DNA of 29,270 nt from Desulfobacteraceae bacterium 4572_89 (GCA_002085465.1 NBML01000007.1:1-29270); one strand, 5' to 3'; numbered from the stretch's first letter, positions 8,539-17,727 are shown. Notes: a model not told the origin generated them from the letters alone. Numbers and translations are program-made.

Positions 8539-9810
8539 ATGCAGACCATACGAGGGTTTAGAGATATACTGCCGGAACATATATCCCTGTGGCAGAAAGT
8601 TGAAAAAGAGGCTTTTGCCCTGTTTGAATCATTTGGATTCAGGGAAATTAGGATACCTATTCTGGAAAAAACACAGCTTTTTGCCAGGAGCATAGGAGAG
8701 ACAACCGATATTGTTGAAAAGGAAATGTATACCTTTCCCGATAGAAAAGGGGAAAAACTGACCCTGAGACCTGAAGCAACTGCATCCATCTGCCGTTCCT
8801 ATATCCAGCACAAAATGTACGCCACAGACCCGGTGAGAAAATTTTACATGACCGGGCCCATGTTCAGGAGGGAAAGACCTCAAAAGGGAAGATACCGTCA
8901 ATTCTATCAGATCGATGCCGAGGTGTTCGGCATTGAATCCCCCTATATTGATATTGAACTGATTTTTCTGCTCAATGAACTGTTCAAGCGGCTGGGGCTC
9001 ACCGGCTTAAGCGCCCATATCAACAGCCTTGGATGTCCGGAATGCCGACCATCCTTCCAGAAAGCCTTGATGGATTTTCTTGGGGAAAGAAAAGAAAAGC
9101 TCTGCGACAACTGCATCAGGCGCATGGCAAAAAACCCGTTACGGATTCTGGACTGCAAGGTATCAACCTGCCAGGATGCCCTTAAAGGAGCGCCTGCCAC
9201 CATTGACCATCTCTGCCCTGCCTGTGATGATCATTTTACCATTGTCCGGACCACCCTGGAAAAACAGGGGGTTGATTTTTCCGTGGACAAATCCCTTGTC
9301 AGGGGCCTGGATTATTACACCCGGACTGCCTGGGAGATCCAGACCACCAGCCTGGGTGCCCAGAGCGCCGTGGCCGGGGGCGGCAGATATGATGGACTTG
9401 TAAAGGAACTGGGAGGGCCTGAAACTCCTGCCATTGGATTTGCCATCGGGTTTGACCGCCTAGTGGAAGTCATGGAACAACTTGATAGGGAACAACTTGA
9501 TATTGAATCAAAAAAATTGTCCCTGGACCTGTTCATTGTTGCCCTGGGGGATGCAGCCCTGGAAAAAGCCTATTTCTGGTCCTGTGATTTGAACAGGGCA
9601 GGAGTAAGGACTATGGTTGATTTCAGGGGGAAAAGCCTTAAAAGCCTTATGAAAAGGGCAGACAAATTAAAGGCCTCCCATGTGCTCATTGCCGGGGAAA
9701 ATGAATTGAACGATAATAAACTCATACTGAGAAATATGAATACAAAAAACCAGACCTTTGTCCCCATTGAAAACCTGGTGCCGGAACTGATGACAATTAT
9801 CCAGAAATAA
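8539..9810 (+). CDS. hisS: Histidyl-tRNA synthetase
   Basis: Charges tRNA-His; class II synthetase, cytoplasmic. Motif 1 lies in the N-terminal region beginning RGFRDILPEH; motif 2 is GPMFRRERPQKGRYRQF; the histidine-specific LVRGLDYYTRTAWEI and motif 3 (IGFAIGFDRLVEV) follow; the C-terminal anticodon-binding domain spans ~330-423. Length is 423 residues from ATG 8539. A TTG at 8521 would add six residues; I prefer the ATG because family members begin a few residues before RGFRDI, although neither start has a strong ribosome-binding site. aspS follows after 22 bp, a common pairing. Confidence 0.93.
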   Translation: MQTIRGFRDILPEHISLWQKVEKEAFALFESFGFREIRIPILEKTQLFARSIGETTDIVEKEMYTFPDRKGEKLTLRPEATASICRSYIQHKMYATDPVRKFYMTGPMFRRERPQKGRYRQFYQIDAEVFGIESPYIDIELIFLLNELFKRLGLTGLSAHINSLGCPECRPSFQKALMDFLGERKEKLCDNCIRRMAKNPLRILDCKVSTCQDALKGAPATIDHLCPACDDHFTIVRTTLEKQGVDFSVDKSLVRGLDYYTRTAWEIQTTSLGAQSAVAGGGRYDGLVKELGGPETPAIGFAIGFDRLVEVMEQLDREQLDIESKKLSLDLFIVALGDAALEKAYFWSCDLNRAGVRTMVDFRGKSLKSLMKRADKLKASHVLIAGENELNDNKLILRNMNTKNQTFVPIENLVPELMTIIQK

Positions 9811-9832
9811 TAATGAATTAAGGGAAAAAATA

Positions 9833-11620
9833 GTGAGTGATTTACTTGGAAAAATGAAACGAACCCATACCTGTTCCGAACTGAGAGATACCAATATTGA
9901 ACAGGAAGTTGTGTTAATGGGATGGGTACAGCACCGCAGGGACCACGGCGGAGTTATTTTTATTGATTTACGGGATAGACAGGGCATTACCCAGATAGTA
10001 TTTAACCCGGTCATATCGGAAAGTGTCCATGGAAAAGCCCAGGAAATCAGGAACGAATATGTCCTGGGTGTCAGAGGAAAAGTAGCTTCCCGGCCCGGGG
10101 ACATGCGCAACTCCAATATGGAAACAGGAGACATTGAAATCCTTGTGGAGGAACTTAAGATTTTTTCCAGGGCAAAGACTCCGGCCTTTCAGATTGATGA
10201 CCGGGTGGAAACCTCTGAAACCCTGCGGCTCCAATACCGTTATCTGGACCTGAGACGCCCCCAGCTTAAAAAGAATATCCTGGACAGGCACAAGGCTTCC
10301 ATGGCCATCAGAAACTATCTGGACAGCAATGGATTTATTGATATTGAAACCCCTTTCCTGACCAAAAGTACGCCTGAAGGCGCCAGGGATTATCTGGTTC
10401 CCTCAAGGGTGAATCCTGGAAATTTTTATGCCCTTCCCCAGTCCCCCCAGCTTTTTAAGCAGCTGCTGATGATTTCGGGATTTGACCGGTATTACCAAAT
10501 TGTCAAATGCTTCAGAGATGAAGATCTCAGGGCGGACCGCCAGCCGGAATTCACCCAGATTGATATGGAACTTTCCTTTGTCAATGAAGATGAAATCATG
10601 GAAATTGCCCAGGGCCTGATCCAGAGTATCTTTAAACAGGTTCTTGGAAAAGACCTTACAACACCCTTTCCAGCTCTCACATATGATGAGGCCATGGAGC
10701 GGTTCGGCCTGGACCGGCCTGACATGAGATTCGGCCTTGAGCTGTGTAATGTATCGGACATTGTAAAGGATGCAAATTTTAAAGTCTTTTCCAGTGTTGT
10801 TAAAAAAGGCGGCCTTGTCAAAGCCATAAATGCCAAGGGATGTGCCTCTTTCACCCGGAAACAGATTGATGAGCTCACCGATTTCACAGCAGTTTACAAA
10901 GCCAAGGGACTTGCCTGGATAAAAATAAAGGAAGATCAGTGGCAGTCCCCCATTGCCAAGTTTTTCACCGATGATGAAAAACAGGCCCTGGCCCAGCGCC
11001 TGGACCTTGAACCAGGGGATATTGTATTTTTTGTTGCAGACCAGCCAAAAATCACCAATGAGGCCCTGGGGCAGCTGAGAAATGAACTGGGACGCCGCCT
11101 GGAATTGATCTCCGATGATGTGTTTGCCTTTACCTGGGTTACACATTTTCCTTTGTTTGATTACGATGAAACTGAAAAACGGTACCAGTCACTTCATCAT
11201 CCCTTTACAGCCCCCCATGAAGAAGACATTGACAAGCTGTCCACAAATCCCCTGGATATCAAATCCAGAGCCTATGATCTGGTGCTCAACGGGATTGAAA
11301 TCGGAGGAGGCAGTATTCGTATCCATGATACATATCTCCAGGAAAAAATTCTCAAATGCCTGGGTATTGAAGCAGAAGAAGCCCATGAAAAATTCGGGTT
11401 TCTCCTGGAAGCCCTGGAATCGGGAGCCCCTCCCCACGGAGGGATAGCCTTTGGCCTTGACCGGTTGATGATGATATTGTGCAGGGAAGATTCCATCAGA
11501 AATGTCATTGCATTCCCCAAAACCCAAAAAGCCACCTGCCCATTGACGGAAGCGCCATCCAGAGCAGGTTCTGCCCAGCTCCAGGAACTGGCCATCAAGG
11601 TGTCCAGAATACCAGAATAA
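9833..11620 (+). CDS. aspS: Aspartyl-tRNA synthetase
   Basis: Class II synthetase charging tRNA-Asp, bacterial type of 595 residues. An N-terminal OB-fold anticodon domain (VLMGWVQHRRDHGGVIFIDL) is followed by motif 1, motif 2 (QIVKCFRDEDLRADRQPEF), the GAD insertion domain (~290-420), and motif 3 (GGIAFGLDRLMMIL), ending with CPLTEAPS. GTG at 9833 is chosen because AAGGGA lies 7 bases upstream; an ATG at 9854 would drop seven residues. Whether it is discriminating or also mischarges tRNA-Asn cannot be decided here. It is co-directional with hisS and ends at a strong terminator. Confidence 0.95.
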   Translation: MSDLLGKMKRTHTCSELRDTNIEQEVVLMGWVQHRRDHGGVIFIDLRDRQGITQIVFNPVISESVHGKAQEIRNEYVLGVRGKVASRPGDMRNSNMETGDIEILVEELKIFSRAKTPAFQIDDRVETSETLRLQYRYLDLRRPQLKKNILDRHKASMAIRNYLDSNGFIDIETPFLTKSTPEGARDYLVPSRVNPGNFYALPQSPQLFKQLLMISGFDRYYQIVKCFRDEDLRADRQPEFTQIDMELSFVNEDEIMEIAQGLIQSIFKQVLGKDLTTPFPALTYDEAMERFGLDRPDMRFGLELCNVSDIVKDANFKVFSSVVKKGGLVKAINAKGCASFTRKQIDELTDFTAVYKAKGLAWIKIKEDQWQSPIAKFFTDDEKQALAQRLDLEPGDIVFFVADQPKITNEALGQLRNELGRRLELISDDVFAFTWVTHFPLFDYDETEKRYQSLHHPFTAPHEEDIDKLSTNPLDIKSRAYDLVLNGIEIGGGSIRIHDTYLQEKILKCLGIEAEEAHEKFGFLLEALESGAPPHGGIAFGLDRLMMILCREDSIRNVIAFPKTQKATCPLTEAPSRAGSAQLQELAIKVSRIPE

Positions 11621-11640
11621 AAGCACAAAGAATAATTCCA

Positions 11641-11683
11641 AAACAAAAAGTCCGGCCTTGGATCAAGGCCGGACTTTTTGTTT
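11641..11683. terminator. Shared bidirectional terminator between aspS and minE
   Basis: A perfect 20-bp stem (AAACAAAAAGTCCGGCCTTG at 11641-11660 pairing with 11664-11683) closes on a 3-nt loop. The A-rich foot on one side and T-rich foot on the other make it a terminator from either direction, as expected between the convergent aspS and minCDE units. Confidence 0.9.
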
Positions 11684-11729
11684 ACAACCATTTACTTACC
11701 GGGTTCTATACAATCTCTTATTTAGGTAT

Positions 11730-12005
11730 TTAAAGGGATGCTGCCCGCTTTCTTCTCACATGGAGTATTGGGGTGTTAAAGACCAAGGCGGAAACATTAT
11801 CATCCCGTTTGACTTTCAGTTCCAGGGAGTCCTTATCAATTTCAAAATACTTTGAAATCACATCCACAATGTCCTTTTGAAGATCGGTCAAGGTGGTGTC
11901 ATTGACTTCGAGCTTGTCATAAATCAAAGAGAATTGAAGCCTTTTTTTGGCTTCATCTTTGCTTTTTTTCTGACCGGTAAACCGTTTCAACAATCCTGAT
12001 AGCAT
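11730..12005 (-). CDS. minE: Cell division topological specificity factor MinE
   Basis: Drives MinD off the membrane and so sets Min oscillation and mid-cell division placement. The 91 residues show the MinE plan: an N-terminal amphipathic membrane-targeting stretch (MLSGLLKRF), the MinD-contact region (AKKRLQFSLIYDK), then the topological-specificity domain (DIVDVISKYFEID, SLELKVKR). AAGGAG lies a few bases upstream. It is the last gene of minC-minD-minE, 13 bp after minD. Confidence 0.93.
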   Translation of the reverse strand: MLSGLLKRFTGQKKSKDEAKKRLQFSLIYDKLEVNDTTLTDLQKDIVDVISKYFEIDKDSLELKVKRDDNVSALVFNTPILHVRRKRAASL

Positions 12006-12018
12006 GAAATTCTCCTTA

Positions 12019-12813
12019 TTAGTTTAACCCGAATGTTTTGCTGATTTTGCTCCACATGCTTGTTTTATAGGTGGGTACTTCAATGGGAATTTTCTCGCCA
12101 TTGAGACGTTTTGCAATGCGTACAAAGGCCCTGCCCGCTTTAGAATCCTTCTGAAGCACCAGGGGTGTGCCTGTGTTGGTGGAAATCAACACCTGTTCAT
12201 CCATTGGAACTATGCCTGCCAGCTCTATGGAAAGTACTTCAAGGACATCTTCATGGCTGAGCATCTCCCCCCTTGCCACCCGGGATGGCTCAACCCGGTT
12301 GACAATGAGCCTGGGGTTAAGGGAACGGGAATATAAGAGCCCGATAACCCGGTCGGCATCCCTGACAGCGGAAACATCAGGGGTACAGACTACCAGGGCT
12401 TCAGTGGCACTGACAACGGAATTTTCAAATCCCCGTTCAATTCCGGCAGGGGAATCCATTATCACATAGTCAAAATTCTCACGCAACTCCTTTGCCACCC
12501 GTTCCACCCCGGCAGGAGTCAACACATCTTTGTTATCGCTCTGGGAGGCAGGAATAAGGAAAAGATTTTCAATTCTTCTGTCCCGGATGGCTGCCTGCTC
12601 AATTTTACAGCGCTGTTTCACCACATCCACTATATTAAACACAATTCGATTTTCCAGGCCCATGACAACATCCAGATTTCTCAGTCCAATGTCCATATCA
12701 ACTATGGCCACACGATTTCCTTCAAGGGCAAGTGCAGCACCAATGGATGCGGTTGCCGTTGTTTTGCCGACACCGCCTTTTCCCGATGTCACAACTATGA
12801 TTTTTCCTTCCAA
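12019..12813 (-). CDS. minD: Septum site-determining ATPase MinD
   Basis: ParA/MinD-family ATPase that recruits MinC to the membrane and oscillates with MinE. It has the deviant Walker A GKGGVGKTT near the N-terminus, IVDMDIGLRNLDVVMGLENR, IMDSPAGIERG as Walker B, and a C-terminal amphipathic stretch around MWSKISKTFGLN for membrane binding. I place the start at TTG 12813 (protein beginning MEGKIIVVTSGKGGVGKTT) because GAGGTG sits at the correct distance upstream. A TTG at 12825 would add four residues but has no ribosome-binding site. The gap to minC is 27 bp. Confidence 0.93.
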   Translation of the reverse strand: MEGKIIVVTSGKGGVGKTTATASIGAALALEGNRVAIVDMDIGLRNLDVVMGLENRIVFNIVDVVKQRCKIEQAAIRDRRIENLFLIPASQSDNKDVLTPAGVERVAKELRENFDYVIMDSPAGIERGFENSVVSATEALVVCTPDVSAVRDADRVIGLLYSRSLNPRLIVNRVEPSRVARGEMLSHEDVLEVLSIELAGIVPMDEQVLISTNTGTPLVLQKDSKAGRAFVRIAKRLNGEKIPIEVPTYKTSMWSKISKTFGLN

Positions 12814-12840
12814 GTCACACCTCAATTTTAAATTTTCTGT

Positions 12841-13560
12841 TTAAATAGCTTCGGGCCAGGGCATCCGCCTGAACGGGCTTGCCTTCATATAGTCTTTTAC
12901 AATAATTTTATTATTTTCCACACATGCAAATTCAGGTTTATCACCGGCCCCGTCTTTACTGCCGGCAGCAGAAACTCTTCCGATTTTCACATTGGTGGGG
13001 TTAAACTCAAGGGCAAAAACAATGGTATCTTGGTTGTCTGGAAAACCTGACTGAACATTACCTGAAAGCTTACCAAGTACAATCACATTACCACCGGCAA
13101 TGATTTCAGATCCAGGATTCACATCACCGGTGATAACCAGATGTTTTTTTGCATTAATTTTCTGACCTGACCGGACCCGCCCCCTGAGCATGAGGACATC
13201 ACTGCTATGGTGATTCCAGCCACGGGACAGATCCCTCTGCCTGATTCTTTCAGTTGGAATGGATCTTTTTTGGGGAGAGGCAGTTATATTACCCAGATCA
13301 AAATTTTTATCCAGATGGGTTTTTATTCTCTGGAACAGATCTTTGCGGGCCTGGTCTTTATTCTCCGGGTCTTTATTCTCCGGGACTTTTCCAATATCCA
13401 GGATTATGTCTGCATTCACAGCCAGATGCTTTAATTTTCTAAGCAGTTTATCAATTTCCGAAATCAGAGTTTCTTCTGGGTGGGAGGGATCAAGGGTAAT
13501 CCAGAACCCTTTGCCCGCTCCTTTTAATTTAACAGGCGCAGTATTTTCAAAATTAATCAT
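12841..13560 (-). CDS. minC: Septum site-determining protein MinC
   Basis: Inhibitor of FtsZ ring assembly, positioned by MinD. The C-terminal half is the MinC beta-helix domain: VLMLRGRVRSGQKINA, LVITGDVNPGSEIIAGGNVIV, LGKLSGNVQSGF, followed by FNPTNVKIGRV. The N-terminal ~105 residues are the less conserved FtsZ-interacting domain and carry a duplicated PENKD pentapeptide, from an exact 15-bp tandem repeat. Length 239 is normal. A well-spaced promoter lies upstream at 13616-13644. First gene of minCDE. Confidence 0.9.
   Translation of the reverse strand: MINFENTAPVKLKGAGKGFWITLDPSHPEETLISEIDKLLRKLKHLAVNADIILDIGKVPENKDPENKDQARKDLFQRIKTHLDKNFDLGNITASPQKRSIPTERIRQRDLSRGWNHHSSDVLMLRGRVRSGQKINAKKHLVITGDVNPGSEIIAGGNVIVLGKLSGNVQSGFPDNQDTIVFALEFNPTNVKIGRVSAAGSKDGAGDKPEFACVENNKIIVKDYMKASPFRRMPWPEAI
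13354..13383. repeat. Exact 15-bp tandem duplication inside minC
   Basis: GTCTTTATTCTCCGG occurs twice head to tail (13354-13368, 13369-13383), duplicating PENKD in MinC without changing frame. It lies in the variable N-terminal domain. Confidence 0.85.
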
Positions 13561-13615
13561 TTCAACTCTTTAGCAGATAAATGGTAGCAAATAAATGGTT
13601 TATAAATATCCGGGA

Positions 13616-13644
13616 TATATAAAAAATCAAGGTAACATAGTCAA
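13616..13644 (-). promoter_or_regulatory. Promoter for minCDE
   Basis: On the minus strand, TTGACT (13644-13639) and TATATA (13621-13616) are separated by exactly 17 bp, about 55 bp upstream of the minC start. Close sigma-70 consensus match with ideal spacing. Confidence 0.6.
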
Positions 13645-13697
13645 GGACTGAATCAGTTACCAGGGTCAGGAAACCTGATCATCGAGTGGAAAGCTGA

Positions 13698-13721
13698 GGC
13701 AGTACCATTTTAAGTACTGCC
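13698..13721. other. Hairpin downstream of the hybrid kinase gene
   Basis: GGCAGTAC (13698-13705) pairs with GTACTGCC (13714-13721) across an 8-nt loop, 17 bp after the kinase stop on the minus strand. There is no T-tract, so it is at most a weak or factor-assisted terminator. Confidence 0.35.
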
Positions 13722-13737
13722 CTTTGGCTGCAAATAA

Positions 13738-14883
13738 TTATGATCCAAGAACTTCCCTTATCTTATGGGAAAAATCAATCACTGAATAGGGTTTCAAAAT
13801 ATACCCCTTGCACCCTTTTTCCAGCATTGCCTGGGCTTTTTCATCAATGGAGTAACCTGTTGAAAGCAGCACTTTAACATCAGGGTTCTTTTTTTTTAAT
13901 TCCAGGAATGTCTCAAGGCCGTTCATTTCAGGCATGATCATATCCAGAACCACCAGATTGATCTTGTCCTTTTTCTCTGAATAAATCTTCAGGGCTTCTT
14001 TTCCGGAATTCGCTGTAATTACATTATAGCCTAAGGCTTTACATATCTCTCTTCCAACGGTGAGAATTCTCAGTTCATCATCAACCAGCAGGACTGATTC
14101 ATTGCCCAGTGCCAGTGTTTCATCTGCCGAAGGCATGTCGAAATCTTCAATGGGTTCAGCCAGGGGCAGGATAATGGAAAAAGAAGATCCCACATCGGGA
14201 GAACTCCAGATATCAATAATTCCGTTGTGATTTTGGATGATTTCCCTTGCAAAGGTAAGGCCCAGCCCCTTTTTTTCTGGATGATTCCTATGGTTTGCAG
14301 AATAAAAAGGCTTAAAAATGTTTTCCAGGGTCTCCTCGTCCATACCAATACCAGTATCGGTTATGGTTATCTTGACAAAGAATCCTGTATCAACGCCATA
14401 TACCTCTGCTGTCCCATTAAGGATGGCTGCAGATTCAGTAATAACAGAGAGCTTTCCCCCATCAGGCATGGCAAGAAGCGCATTGTCCACAATGGCCTTG
14501 ATGGCCTGATTTATCTTATCCGGATCTGCATTAACAACCAGGGGTTTGGAGTCAAGATCAGCTTCCAGAATCAAGTTTTTCCCCTTGAGATCAAGATTCT
14601 CCATTGACCTGCGCACAAGACGGTTCACATCAATGGAACTGGTGTAATACTCATCCACCTTGGCAAAACCCAGGAGTTGATTGGCAATTTCAGACCCCTT
14701 GTCAATACAGTCAAGTATTTCCCTGATATGGCTGTAAAGAGGATCAGAGTGATTGATGCTGTTCATCATCAGAGATGCATGGCCCTTTATGGCTGCCAGG
14801 AGATTGTTAAAATCATGGGCAATACCTCCTGTAAGAGCCTCTACAGCATCAGGTGATTCATTTTTCAATTGTATATGTTCCAT
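13738..14883 (-). CDS. Sensor-less hybrid histidine kinase with C-terminal receiver
   Basis: The 381-residue protein begins almost directly with the kinase core. His23 lies in GGIAHDFNNLLAAIKGHASL, the HisKA variant common in NtrB-like and hybrid kinases. HATPase_c spans ~105-240 (AIVDNALLAMPDGGKL, DTGIGMDEETLENIFKPF, KKGLGLTFAREI). A receiver domain covers ~260-381 with phospho-acceptor Asp in LVVLDMIMPEMNG and Lys in YILKPYSVID. There is no transmembrane segment, PAS or other input domain, so it is predicted cytoplasmic and probably takes its signal from a partner. It lies 116 bp downstream of a NarL-type regulator on the same strand. Physiological role unknown. Confidence 0.85.
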   Translation of the reverse strand: MEHIQLKNESPDAVEALTGGIAHDFNNLLAAIKGHASLMMNSINHSDPLYSHIREILDCIDKGSEIANQLLGFAKVDEYYTSSIDVNRLVRRSMENLDLKGKNLILEADLDSKPLVVNADPDKINQAIKAIVDNALLAMPDGGKLSVITESAAILNGTAEVYGVDTGFFVKITITDTGIGMDEETLENIFKPFYSANHRNHPEKKGLGLTFAREIIQNHNGIIDIWSSPDVGSSFSIILPLAEPIEDFDMPSADETLALGNESVLLVDDELRILTVGREICKALGYNVITANSGKEALKIYSEKKDKINLVVLDMIMPEMNGLETFLELKKKNPDVKVLLSTGYSIDEKAQAMLEKGCKGYILKPYSVIDFSHKIREVLGS

Positions 14884-14958
14884 TTGCCACCTCTAACTTG
14901 ATAAACATTTTTAAAATAGGCTTTCTCAGGAGTATACTTCATAAGTATTGTTCTTTTC

Positions 14959-14980
14959 AATCAGGGAAACCCTGATTTTT
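14959..14980. other. Hairpin in the gap between regulator and kinase
   Basis: AATCAGGG (14959-14966) pairs with CCCTGATT (14970-14977) over a 3-nt AAA loop, then TTT. The T-run is on the + strand side, so for the minus-strand operon it is a stem preceded rather than followed by the U-tract. It may attenuate read-through into the kinase gene; function unproven. Confidence 0.35.
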
Positions 14981-14999
14981 GCTCCAAAAGCTATTTTTT

Positions 15000-15659
15000 T
15001 TAGTCCAGGGAGATAATATCTTCCTTTATGGCAAATTTTGTCAATCCTGCAATGGTAAAAATATTGAGTTTTTTCATGATATTTCTGCGGTGACTTTCAA
15101 TGGTTTTAACGCTTACACACAATTTTTCAGCAATCTCCCTGGTCTTTCCCCCTTCAGCCACCAACTGAAGAACTTCCCGTTCTTTGGTGGAAAGCTGATT
15201 AAACTTCAAAACCTCGTCACCCTGGACTAATGATTGATCAGAGCTGTTTACATACATTCCCGCTATGGCAGGGGTCAGATAACAATTCCCCTGAAAAACT
15301 TCCTGAACCGCATAATACAGCTCACTAAAGGCTGACTCCTTTAAAAGATATCCAGAAGCTCCTGCTGCAAACATTTTATCAATAATGGTTTTACTGGAAT
15401 GCATGGACAGGGCAATGATTTTTGTGCCGAGCACTTCCCTGCAGATCCTGGCCGTGGCTTCAACCCCGTTGAGATCAGGCATGGAGATATCCATAATAAT
15501 GATATCCGGTTCCAGGGCAATGGTTTTTTCAACAGCTTCCCTTCCGTTGCGGACAATATCCAATACAGTGACACCCTTTTTCTCCAGCAGGCTTTTAATC
15601 CCTTCCCGGATAATTGCGTGATCATCTGCTATGATAACTTTTATTTCCATGCCTTCCAT
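15000..15659 (-). CDS. NarL/FixJ-family response regulator
   Basis: The 219-residue two-domain regulator has a receiver over ~5-120 (acidic pair Asp12/Asp13 in IIADDHAIIREG, phospho-acceptor Asp57 in IIIMDISMPDLNG, Lys in GYLLKESAFSE). A LuxR-type helix-turn-helix follows over ~155-215 (LSTKEREVLQLVAEGGKTRE, VSVKTIESHRRNIMKKL). AAAGGA lies 7 bases before the ATG at 15659; a second ATG three codons in is possible. It is upstream of, and co-directional with, the hybrid kinase, so they may form one pathway. It is divergent from aroF with a 215-bp gap. Targets cannot be read from sequence. Confidence 0.9.
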   Translation of the reverse strand: MEGMEIKVIIADDHAIIREGIKSLLEKKGVTVLDIVRNGREAVEKTIALEPDIIIMDISMPDLNGVEATARICREVLGTKIIALSMHSSKTIIDKMFAAGASGYLLKESAFSELYYAVQEVFQGNCYLTPAIAGMYVNSSDQSLVQGDEVLKFNQLSTKEREVLQLVAEGGKTREIAEKLCVSVKTIESHRRNIMKKLNIFTIAGLTKFAIKEDIISLD

Positions 15660-15874
15660 AGAAAATCCTTTATTTATAAAAGTCTATCCTGAAGCCAGAT
15701 GAAAATCAAATAATACTTTATTTTTTAATGATACCATTTTGGTAATATAGGACTGAGAATTACTATGGTAGGTCCTTTTTTATTGCCCAAAGGAGTGAAT
15801 ACTGATACATAGCACAGGTTAATGAAATAATAATTGTAATAAAACAAAGTATAATATATAAGGAATTTATTCCT

Positions 15875-16693
15875 GTGATACCATCCTATAAACTTGTCAG
15901 CCGTGAGTTCAGGCAGGAAAATACCCAGGTTAAAATTGGTGATGCTGTTTTCGGCAATGGAACCATGCCTGTGATTGCCGGACCCTGTGCTGTTGAAACC
16001 CGGGAACAGATATTATCCATTGCCAGATCAGTGAAAAAAGCAGGTGCACTCCTCCTCAGGGGCGGTGCATTTAAACCCAGGACATCCCCCTATGACTTCC
16101 AGGGCCTTGGAAAACAGGGCCTGGAACTTCTTGCAATGGCCAGAGAAGAAACAGGACTGCCCATTGTCACAGAAGTCATGGATGTTGAAAACTTTGATCT
16201 TGTGGAAGCATATGCAGATGTGGTTCAGATCGGCACTAGAAATATGCAAAACTTCAGTCTGCTGAAAAGGGCTGGAAAATCCAGAAAACCTGTGATTTTA
16301 AAGCGGGGAATGTCTGCCATGCTCCAGGAATGGCTCATGGCTGCGGAATATATCATGGCCCAGGGCAACTCCAATGTCATCCTATGTGAAAGAGGTGTAA
16401 GAACCTTTGTCCGGCACAGCCGGAACACCCTGGACTTGTCTGTGGTCCCAGCGATAAAAAAAGAAACCCACCTGCCCATTATCGTGGACCCAAGCCATGC
16501 TTCCGGTGTTCGTGACCAGGTTGTATTCCTTGCCTATGCATCGGCTGCCATTGGTTCGGACGGGGCAATGATTGAAGTTCATAACAATCCAGAAAAAGCT
16601 CTCAGTGACGGGGCTCAATCCCTTTATCCCGACCAGTTCACCAGAGTTATGGCTAAAATGAATGCAATCCATTCAATTATTGGGAGCACGTAA
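15875..16693 (+). CDS. aroF: 3-deoxy-7-phosphoheptulonate (DAHP) synthase, class I-beta
   Basis: Condenses phosphoenolpyruvate and erythrose 4-phosphate in the first step of the shikimate pathway. Conserved segments: IAGPCAVETREQ (metal-binding Cys), GGAFKPRTSPYDFQGLG, TEVMDVENFDLV, QIGTRNMQNF, ILKRGMSAMLQEWL, CERGVRTF, and IVDPSHASGVRD. At 272 residues, with only ~35 before the catalytic core, it lacks an added ferredoxin-like, ACT or chorismate-mutase domain, so it is probably not feedback-regulated through such a domain. GTG at 15875 is used with AAGGA ~10 bases upstream. The stop overlaps the aroB start (TAATG). Confidence 0.92.
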   Translation: MIPSYKLVSREFRQENTQVKIGDAVFGNGTMPVIAGPCAVETREQILSIARSVKKAGALLLRGGAFKPRTSPYDFQGLGKQGLELLAMAREETGLPIVTEVMDVENFDLVEAYADVVQIGTRNMQNFSLLKRAGKSRKPVILKRGMSAMLQEWLMAAEYIMAQGNSNVILCERGVRTFVRHSRNTLDLSVVPAIKKETHLPIIVDPSHASGVRDQVVFLAYASAAIGSDGAMIEVHNNPEKALSDGAQSLYPDQFTRVMAKMNAIHSIIGST

Positions 16694-17727
16694 TGGAAAC
16701 CTTTCAGGTGAAAGGCCTCCAGGGGCTTTCTTCCATCCATGTAGGAGAAAGCCTTTCAAATATTAACAAATATCTTCCAAAAGATGTCACACCTGTTATC
16801 ATCACAGATGAAAATATAAAAAGTCTCTACCAGAAAAAATTTCCCCAGGGCCCTGTGATCACCATTGGCATGGGTGAAAAAATTAAAACCCTTGCCACAG
16901 TGGAGAGCATTTTAAATGAACTGATCTGCCTTTCCTGTGACAGATCCAGCTTTATCCTGGGTATTGGAGGTGGTATTGTCTGTGATATTACAGGTTTTGC
17001 CGCATCCATTTTTTTACGGGGAGTACAATTCGGCTTTGTTTCCACCTCCCTTCTTTCCCAGGTGGATGCCAGTGTAGGTGGAAAAAACGGGGTTAACCTT
17101 AATAATTTTAAAAATATGCTGGGGGTCTTTAACCAGCCTGAATTTGTTATCTGCGATATTGATCTTTTGCAGACCCTTCCCAAGCCTGAAATTTCCAATG
17201 GCCTGGCAGAAATTGTCAAACATGGCCTTATCAGAGATATCAATATGATGAAGTTTATTGAAAAAAACCTTCAGAAAGCCCTTGACCTGGACAGGGAAAC
17301 CATTTTCAAGCTGGTGGCAGAGTCAGTTTCCATAAAATCCCAGGTAGTCCAACAGGATGAAAAAGAAGCAGGAGAGCGGCGAAAACTCAACTTTGGTCAC
17401 ACCATTGGCCATGCCATTGAAAAACTGGACCAGGCTGGCCATGGCCGTGCAGTATCCAAGGGCATGGTGGCAGCAGCCATGTTCTCCCGTCAAAGGGGCA
17501 TGATCACCCAAGATGATGTGGAAAGAATCATAACCCTGCTAAAAGGGCTGAACCTGCCGGTGAACCTGGATTATGGGGCTGACCAGATAATGGAAGCCGC
17601 CTCCAGGGACAAAAAAAAACAGGGCAGTAACCTCCATTTTATATTCCTTGAAGCTCTTGGGAAAGCCCGGGCAGAAAAAATCAGGTATGAAGAAATGAAC
17701 GCCTTTATTCATTCCACCTTCAAATAA
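16693..17727 (+). CDS. aroB: 3-dehydroquinate synthase
   Basis: Converts DAHP to 3-dehydroquinate, the second shikimate step, using NAD+ and a divalent metal. Family motifs: LGIGGGIVCDITGFAAS (NAD-binding glycines), STSLLSQVDASVGGKNGVNL, NMLGVFNQPEFVICD, NGLAEIVKHGLI, and the metal-binding HTIGHAIE. The 344 residues match the standard size. The ATG overlaps the aroF stop, so AroF and AroB are translationally coupled and catalyse consecutive reactions. It appears intact. Confidence 0.94.
   Translation: METFQVKGLQGLSSIHVGESLSNINKYLPKDVTPVIITDENIKSLYQKKFPQGPVITIGMGEKIKTLATVESILNELICLSCDRSSFILGIGGGIVCDITGFAASIFLRGVQFGFVSTSLLSQVDASVGGKNGVNLNNFKNMLGVFNQPEFVICDIDLLQTLPKPEISNGLAEIVKHGLIRDINMMKFIEKNLQKALDLDRETIFKLVAESVSIKSQVVQQDEKEAGERRKLNFGHTIGHAIEKLDQAGHGRAVSKGMVAAAMFSRQRGMITQDDVERIITLLKGLNLPVNLDYGADQIMEAASRDKKKQGSNLHFIFLEALGKARAEKIRYEEMNAFIHSTFK

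Noticed and set aside
15834..15855. Promoter for aroF built on TTGTAA and TATAAT
   Set aside because: The two elements are only 10 bp apart, and the start would fall at the ribosome-binding site.
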